From: Buxus sempervirens
Lineage: Eukaryota > Streptophyta > Magnoliopsida > Buxales > Buxaceae
Direction of reading: 5' to 3'
Assembly (NCBI GenBank): GCA_947561395.2
Contig: OX387184.1
Location: forward strand, 41,096,766 to 41,160,765
Length of the DNA: 64,000 nucleotides
Part shown: positions 57,971 through 64,000 of the stretch, in pieces
Layout: every line of letters begins with the position of its first letter
Position numbering within the stretch: position 1 is the stretch's first letter
Translations under genes and position numbers: made by a program
The notes under the pieces: generated by a model
Told to the model about the DNA's origin: nothing
Seen by the model: the letters and a program-made list of their open reading frames with translations, nothing else
Database searches by the model: none

Positions 57971-59477
57971 AAAAATGCAGATAAGCTGCCTACGTGGCTG
58001 TCACCCACCCCATCTCTATTTCTTAACCACTAAGTAAACAAAAATAATAATGTCTACTTACCCATTTGCCCACTTCTCTACTTGCCAATTTGTCTATCCA
58101 CTTGCCCATTTGTCTACCCACTTGCCCACTTGTTTAAGTTGTTTGCTATAAATAAGAGAGTTGGGGGAGGTTCAGAGGGTGGTGAGAGTATGGGTAGAGT
58201 GTGATATTTATAAGAAGGGGTGACCTTGCTTTGTATTTGGCTTGTTTTTGTTCTAGTGGATCTCCAACTCTTCCCAAACCCTTCTCCCTCAGGAACCCTC
58301 TTCTCTAACCCTCTTCTAGAACCCTTCTCCCCATAGCAAACCAAGCTCTCCAACTCTCAAATCCTTTAGAACCCCTCTCCAACACCCCCCAAATCCCTTC
58401 CTACTCTCTTCTTCAACTTGAAACCAAGAAGGAAGCAAAGAAATGCTGGAGAACTCAAAGAGAAGGCTCCTACTTGCTGTCTAGGCTTCAAGGAACTCTC
58501 AATCACCTCCAAAGAGACTATTCTCTCCAAGGTAAGCTTCCTAAGTTTCTTGTAAATGACATACATGAGAATGAGTTGAATGTGAGCATGCCTTAATAAT
58601 GTTGATTCTCTTTTAAGGTGGTTCATCCTTCCATCTTCTTTTTTTCTTCTTTTACTTTATTTCCTTCATAAAGAAGAACTCTCATGATAAGGAGAGGTGA
58701 ATGAGCCGAAGGGGAAGAGATGAGAGGTTATTTGATGACAAAGTCACACCTAAGTTCATGTATTTATATGTTTACATGCTTTATCAAATGCAAGGAGAGC
58801 ATGTTCTCCTCTCTCTCTTTCAAATCCTATGTATCCCATTTTAATCCCCCATGTCCTTTCTTCTACTTGTTTTCTTAGGTGTTGTTTAGCACTTTTGCTT
58901 GCTTCTTCTCAATATGAGAAGATGGTGATATGCATGCATGCTTGAATGGGTTAATCATACTTTCTTTTAATATATTTGCATGGATTAGTTACACTTTATT
59001 GCATGGATTAGCCACACTTTATGTATGCTTGCATGAAATAGCAAACACCTTTGCATGATATTTTCTTTAGTAGGTATTTCTCCATTTTAACCCCCATGTC
59101 CCTAAGCCTTGGTTTCTTAGAAAGCATGTTACTTTTTTATATGAGTTTGATCTCCTTATAAGTCACATACACTTCTTACATGCATATGCACTCTTGTCCA
59201 CTTTAGAACACTTTTAAAACCTGCTTTCTCTTTTCATATTACTTGCTTTACGTAGATTGCTCGTGTATTGATGTGTGATGTGGCCGAAAGACTATGGTTT
59301 GGGCATATCGGGCCCTATCTCTTCAAAAGAGAGCTCACTTACCAAACAAAGCCGTAGGCCTTCAAGCCTAAGCCTAAGAATTGGGCCCCAAGCCCATTCC
59401 TAGCCCATTTGGAATCCAATTAAAGTTAAGGTGATAAATCAAAGAGGAATCTTTGTGAGGCCCACCTAAGGGGCCCA

Positions 59478-61037
59478 TGATTGCCAATTTGGACACTACC
59501 ACAAGTATATGGGTTGTGACAAGTAGAATAGGGCAAACAAGGTATCGTATCCACAAGAAGGAGATTCAAATACCAAATAATCAAATTTCCTATATTATTT
59601 AGACAACTCCAAATTTAAGTGACAAATTACCTAAATGTTAAACAAAAATGAATTACTAAATTCAAAAGTGATAAATCAAATATGAATGAGTTCTAGGATT
59701 TGGGTTTCATCAATTGGATTCTTTCAATGAATTTACATATGATTGCTTGCATCCATTCCTTGTTAATTAAAATGACCGAATTCCCATGTGCACGTGCTAT
59801 CCTCTTTCAAGGTATAACAACCATACAAATATTAATCCTACGTCTACTTTCGTGATCACAGGAGTTAAAATAAGTTCATTAAGATCAGAGGAAATCTTAA
59901 ATGAGAGTCACAAGAGTGTGTGATTATTTCTAAACTACACTACCCAGGTTTGATGAATTCACCAACTAATGTTGAATTTCAACTTTTGCTCCATCATTCA
60001 ACATCTTAGAAATTCAAGTAATGGCCAATTAATTGCAAGAATAAAATCCGAATCCATCAAATTAATTAACAAAGAATGTATCACAATTTCATATGCAAAG
60101 TCAAATCCGAAATCCAATGATTACATCAAAACCCTAGAATAAGAAAACTAGCCACTCATGTCTAACAAAATAATCCAACATCAAAGTTCTACAATCCAAA
60201 TATTAAAACAATAAAAATAGAAGAATAAGAAAGTGATGAAGAGCTCTTTTGTAGAAGCCGATCCTTGCTGCAGAAATCGTCCTTCTTCTTCCTCCTCTTC
60301 CAATTCCTTGTGCTCCACTCTCTCCCTCTCCAAAGTCCAATCCCTCTAGCCAAAAACGTGCCTCCCCCCTTTTTACTTCTTTCCATAAGGCTAAATCCTC
60401 AAATCAAGGCACTTTCTACTTTTGAGATCAACTAAATTAGCAACTTTCTTCATGCAGTTTGTAACTGAATTTAGAGCATATAAACAAACTCAATTGCTTC
60501 ATGAAAGTTTTAGGAAAACTTCTTAACTTTCCAAATCACATAAGCTTGCAATTTTTCGAGCTCTACAACTCCAGAAGCGGGTCAAATACCAAAACGGGTC
60601 TGGGTCGCAACCGTTTTCTTGACAGATTCGAACCTCTCTGTTCTTGCTAATTTTCGGCACTCAAGATGGCAGAATTGAGTCTTGGGCTCTTCATAAAAGT
60701 TGTAGGACTTTGTCTTATCTTTCCAACAAGATAAATAACATCAGAAACCGAGGTCTGTAGCTCTAGTTATAGCCCAAACACTGAGCAGTACTCTATGTTG
60801 ATTGGGTCAACCCAGCTGAGTTTTTGCTCATGGCACTAGCTCGAATTTACCCTTTTTCCTCAGCCCAAATTTAGCTTAAATCATTAGTTAAAGACCTGTA
60901 AAATACCAAGAATTCCCAGAAATTAAATAAATGTAAAAGACACACAAAATTCTAATTTAATGTCCTAATAAACCTACAAAATACTCTAAAATCACAAAAT
61001 ATGACTAAGAAGATGTGTTAAATAATTTCCCACATCA
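59478..61037 (-). mobile_element. Solo LTR, 1.56 kb, TSD GCCCA, nested in the 57,458 LTR
   Basis: Plus-strand ends are TGATTGCCAATTTGG and TTTCCCACATCA, flanked by GCCCA (59,473-59,477 and 61,038-61,042). On the minus strand it starts TGATGTGGGAAATT and near its 3' end has CCTTGTGGATACGATACC and CTACTTGTCACAACCC, the phrase also seen in diverged form in the solo LTR at 22,164-23,753. Confidence 0.9.
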
Positions 61038-61641
61038 GCCCACAACTCATCCAGGCCCACTAATGGCATAAATCTTAAATCTTAATCTCTTTTCAACCTT
61101 AACCTTAATAAAACCCATCAAATTATGCCAAATCCCTAAAGGACTTTTTTAGGCTTAGATCGAAGCCCATCAAAGGGACATGTGGGCTATGCTTAGCCCA
61201 CTAAGGAATCCGCGGGTCTTCCAATGGGGCCGACCCAATCAGACAGAGATCACTTAATAAAGAAGATAAAATTGAGTAAAGGAAACCCATACCATTCCGA
61301 TGATCCCCACCCAGACTTAAACATGAGTTTTGCATATCTGAATAGGATCGGGTGAGATAATAGAAAGTCGACTCAAAATCAGGAAGACCCGTGGGACCCG
61401 TCACCTGACGGGGTAGACCAGGGTGTCTACGGACTTCCCCAAACCTCAATCTAAAACTTATACAAAATCTCAAGCCGCAGACCATCTAATAGACAACCAT
61501 CAGGAACCCAGGTGTCTGCCTGCACCCCATCAAGCAATGGCGACTTCGAAATCCCGAATTTCCCTTCTAAGAGAGGTACTGCACCCACGTGCACATCGAG
61601 TCAGATGTGCGGCCCCACGGTTATGATGCACACACAGTCTT

Positions 61642-62340
61642 GGTACGAAGAATTTGTTCCCGCCTATCTAGGATTTGCACAGGACGCTACTATCAGGAAC
61701 GTAGCGTCGAAGCATCGACACATGGAATACGTCATGTACGCCTGCAAGTTGTGGAGGCAATGCCAGTCTATACGAAACAACAATGACCTTATCTAGAGTC
61801 TCAAATGGTCCAATAAAACGTGGAGACAGCTTCTCCTTTCTTCCAAATCTCATAATGCCTCAAGATGGGGGGACTTTCAGAAATATGTAATCACCAACTT
61901 CAAATTCCAAGTCATGTCTCCTGTTATCCGCATAACTCTTCTGTCTACTCTGTGCTGCTTTAAGATGTTGCTTTATAAGTTTCACCTTGTCAACACTGTC
62001 TTGTTCATATTGTGGGCCTAGTAACTGTCTCTCACCAATCTTTTCCCAACATAAAGGAGATCTGCAAACTTTTCCTTATAAGGCCTCATAAGGTGCCATC
62101 TGTATGCTTGCCTGATAACTATTATTGTAAGCAAGCTCAACAATTGACAAATATTTACTCCAACTTCCTCCAAAATCAAGCACACAACATCTCAACATAT
62201 CTTCTAATGTTCGTATCGTCCTCTCTGACTGTCCATCAGTCTATAGGTGAAAGCTAGTGCTAAACTTCAGTTGTGTCCCCATAGCATCCAGTAACCTCTT
62301 CCAAAACCTCGAAGAAAACCCGGGATCACGATCAAATACT
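61642..62340 (-). pseudogene. Chromovirus integrase C-terminal half, three nonsense codons and a deletion
   Basis: From 62,340 downward one frame encodes [31 protein letters not shown] (with the third catalytic acidic residue), [46 protein letters not shown] and [13 protein letters not shown]. Stops replace the residues in HL*TDG, EAL*GK and PS*GIM. After RYVPDSS a deletion of about 20 codons shifts into [10 protein letters not shown], the start of the chromodomain. The N-terminal zinc-binding part and the first catalytic Asp are beyond 62,340, where another LTR interrupts the gene. In an active element integrase inserts the cDNA into host DNA; this copy cannot. Confidence 0.9.
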
Positions 62341-64000
62341 GTAACGCCCCAAATCCGGATCATTTTTTTTACTCGGATCAAGGCATTAATTTATGGTACA
62401 TCACAATCAGCTTAAAAGATAAGCCTAAAAGAGTTAAGAGTTATCAAAGTGCTAGAAAGCTTAAATTATTCATTAGAATCTATATCTTATTATTACATTA
62501 ATTAATCAAATAAAAGGCAACTACAATTTAACTAACTCCCAAAATTCTGTTAGATCATTTACTATCATTCTAAGAAAATAAAAACACCTACATCAATATG
62601 CTACTCTTGGCTTCTGAATATTCTAGACTTCAAGCCACTATCTGACTAAACCAAGGCGTTCTATCCAAGATCACCTGAAAACAAAATATTTAAAAGCAAG
62701 GATGAGATATAAAATCTCAGCAAATAGTAACATGCATGAAAGAAAACAGTTTATATATACATACATATCCTTTACAAACCTTTTATGAGTTGAAAACAAT
62801 ATCACAAGTATCGCTAAAACAAGAAGACAAAGCTGTATAAGTCAAATCTCCAATTTTCCCCAAATTAATACAAATAGTTTTTCTCAAAACATTTCATCAT
62901 GTTAATCATGTCATTTTAATATTTATTTTAAAACCGTTCTTGTCAAAACATGGCTAAACTGATCAATCAATCTCTTTCTTTTTAAAAGAAATCAAATCAT
63001 TTATAATTAGTAATTAAAGCTCACCTTCAGGTAGTAGCCTACCTCTACCACAGGATGTAAACACATTGTATCCACACCTCCTCCGCAGGAGAATGCACAT
63101 CTCTAGACCACATGCACCCCTCGCAGGAGATAGCATAACTCAACCACAGAATGTGAACACATAGCACTTACATCTCCCCACAGGAGATAGCTTCCTTACC
63201 CCCAAGTGATAACTCACACACCCATCTTCTATGTAGGATGCAACCACGTAGTAATCACATCTCCCCTACATGAGATATCTCCCCTGTAGAATGCAATCCT
63301 ATCGGATCTACATCTCCCCCATAGGAAGTATCACGTCTCTCCCGTAGTAGGTAACACACACATCTCTCTTGTGGATGCAATCACATCATGATTACATCTC
63401 CTCCACAGGAGGTAATACATCTCTCCCGCAGGAGATAACACACATCTCCCCCATGGGATGCAATCACATCATGATTACATCTCCCCCACAGGAGGTAACA
63501 CATCTCTGCCACCAAGTAGGTAAAAGTCTCTGCCACCAAGTAGGTAAAAGTCTCTGCCACCAAGCAGGTAATATACATTTCTGCCACCAAGCAGGTAATC
63601 AATAAATCTGGCCACCAAGCCATTGTACAAATAATCCATATTGCCATCCATGACATCTAAATCATTCCAGGTACATGGAAGAGCATAAATCCACAATCCA
63701 AATTTCGTATATAATGTAGTTTGTTCATGTTCAATTAATAATCCAAAACCTTTTGCGAATACTTATTATATTTCAAAACATAGGTTCAACGTACTCAAAT
63801 CTGTTATAAAATTATTTTGATCAAATCCAGGACTTAAATCACATTTAAGACAATGTTTTACAGGTGTAGAAATCAACCAAATCGATTTTAAACAAATTCT
63901 GGAACCAAAACTCTCTTTCAAGTTAAAATAAGACATTTCAGTAGAACGTACCCAAAACTTTGTATAATTTTTATAGGATTAATCGGCCATTGAAATGTAA
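62341..64000 (-). mobile_element. Gypsy LTR (partial), inserted in the integrase gene, runs off the window
   Basis: Begins TGTAACGCCCCAAATCCGG at 62,341, the inverted form of the GGGGCGTTACA end of the other gypsy LTRs here, so the LTR is probably on the minus strand. Left flank AATAC (62,336-62,340) would be the TSD. It contains AGCAAATAGTAACATGCATG, shared with the 3' LTR at about 55,013, and a repeat array at 63,040-63,610. The other end is outside the window. Confidence 0.78.
63040..63610. repeat. Array of short dyads (ATCTCCCCCACAGGAG) and 28-bp repeats
   Basis: About 15 units of 25-40 bp contain small inverted repeats such as CATCTCCCCCATGGGATG, ATCTCTCCCGCAGGAGAT and CTCCTCCACAGGAG. 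From 63,505 a 28-bp unit CTCTGCCACCAAGTAGGTAA is repeated at least three times. The ORFs here (YLLGGRD repeats) are translations of the array. Confidence 0.85.

Larger units (their letters stand above)
57458..61636 (+). mobile_element. Solo Tat/Ogre-like LTR (2.6 kb net), TSD GTCTT, inside the chromodomain
   Basis: Starts TGTAAGTACCTCATTTTTTC and ends GATGCACACACA, flanked by GTCTT (57,453-57,457 and 61,637-61,641). A TATA box TATAAATAA is at 58,147. U3 has a 146-bp tandem repeat. Near the 3' end GCACCCCATCAAGCAATGGC recalls the U5 of the inverted-structure LTRs. It carries another solo LTR at 59,478-61,037. No internal retroelement region is present, so it is solo. Confidence 0.88.

Noticed and set aside
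61201..61485. 94-codon minus-strand ORF near the 3' end of an LTR
   Set aside because: It lies within the 57,458-61,636 LTR, on the strand opposite to its TATA box, and has no recognisable domain.
63369..63696. Frames with YLLGGRD or ACHQVGKSLCHQ repeats
   Set aside because: They are translations of the dyad and 28-bp tandem arrays in an LTR and are open in several frames at once because of the repeat period.
1..64000. tRNA, rRNA or known microRNA genes
   Set aside because: I found no cloverleaf with A/B boxes, no rRNA segments and no miRNA stem that I can identify. The tRNA-like strings are primer-binding sites of retroelements.

Overview
This window is repeat-dense intergenic DNA from a flowering plant nuclear genome, most likely a eudicot. 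The evidence is plant Ty3/gypsy chromovirus and Tat/Ogre-like LTR elements, a Ty1/copia solo LTR, CACTA elements with CACTA...TAGTG ends, a hAT-like end, an L1-type LINE tail, and fragments of plant-specific families (FAR1-type, GRF zinc finger, PPR). I see no intact host gene. Everything recognisable as protein is a transposon domain or a captured or broken gene fragment. I cannot name the species.

Left part (1-21,855). A Tat/Ogre-like retroelement on the minus strand enters from the left: leader with 145-bp tandem repeats, PBS at 1033-1050, LTR 1055-3714. It sits inside a hAT-like element (to 6845) that carries exons of an mRNA cap guanine-N7 methyltransferase 2-like gene. That element in turn sits inside a gypsy LTR (6846-9617). 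A LINE remnant follows, then two clean solo LTRs (10,888-13,913 and 13,984-16,272). Next comes a cluster of decayed CACTA and plant-mobile-domain coding pieces (16,576-19,734) with 66-bp hairpin units, a fold-back of GGTACC-type repeats (19,830-20,610) and a broken PPR-gene fragment.

Middle part (21,861-47,662). A solo LTR (21,861-25,790) contains a second solo LTR (22,164-23,753). A FAR1-like exon lies at 27,020. A CACTA nest spans 29,008-42,988. It holds a solo LTR (33,326-35,120), a 421-bp hairpin made from its own ORF, an extra CACTA right end at 36,153, and a complete nonautonomous CACTA element (37,857-42,479, TSD GAC) carrying an enolase exon. A GRF zinc-finger pseudogene follows, then a decayed CACTA-like end with a copia solo LTR (47,349-47,662).

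Right part (49,945-64,000). A minus-strand chromovirus has been split by later insertions. Its integrase and chromodomain lie at 61,642-62,340 and 57,311-57,457, its polypurine tract at 57,292-57,310 and its 3' LTR at 49,945-57,291. A 2.6-kb solo LTR (57,458-61,636, itself holding a 1.56-kb solo LTR) interrupts the chromodomain. A 3.6-kb inverted LTR/leader structure interrupts the 3' LTR. Another LTR begins at 62,341 and leaves the window.

Recurrent theme. Several unrelated LTRs carry compact arrays of palindromes or stem-loops. In one group the loop stays constant (core CCTGAGTAGG) while the stems differ but stay self-complementary. With the ORF-derived hairpins and the captured exons, these are the observations most worth following up.
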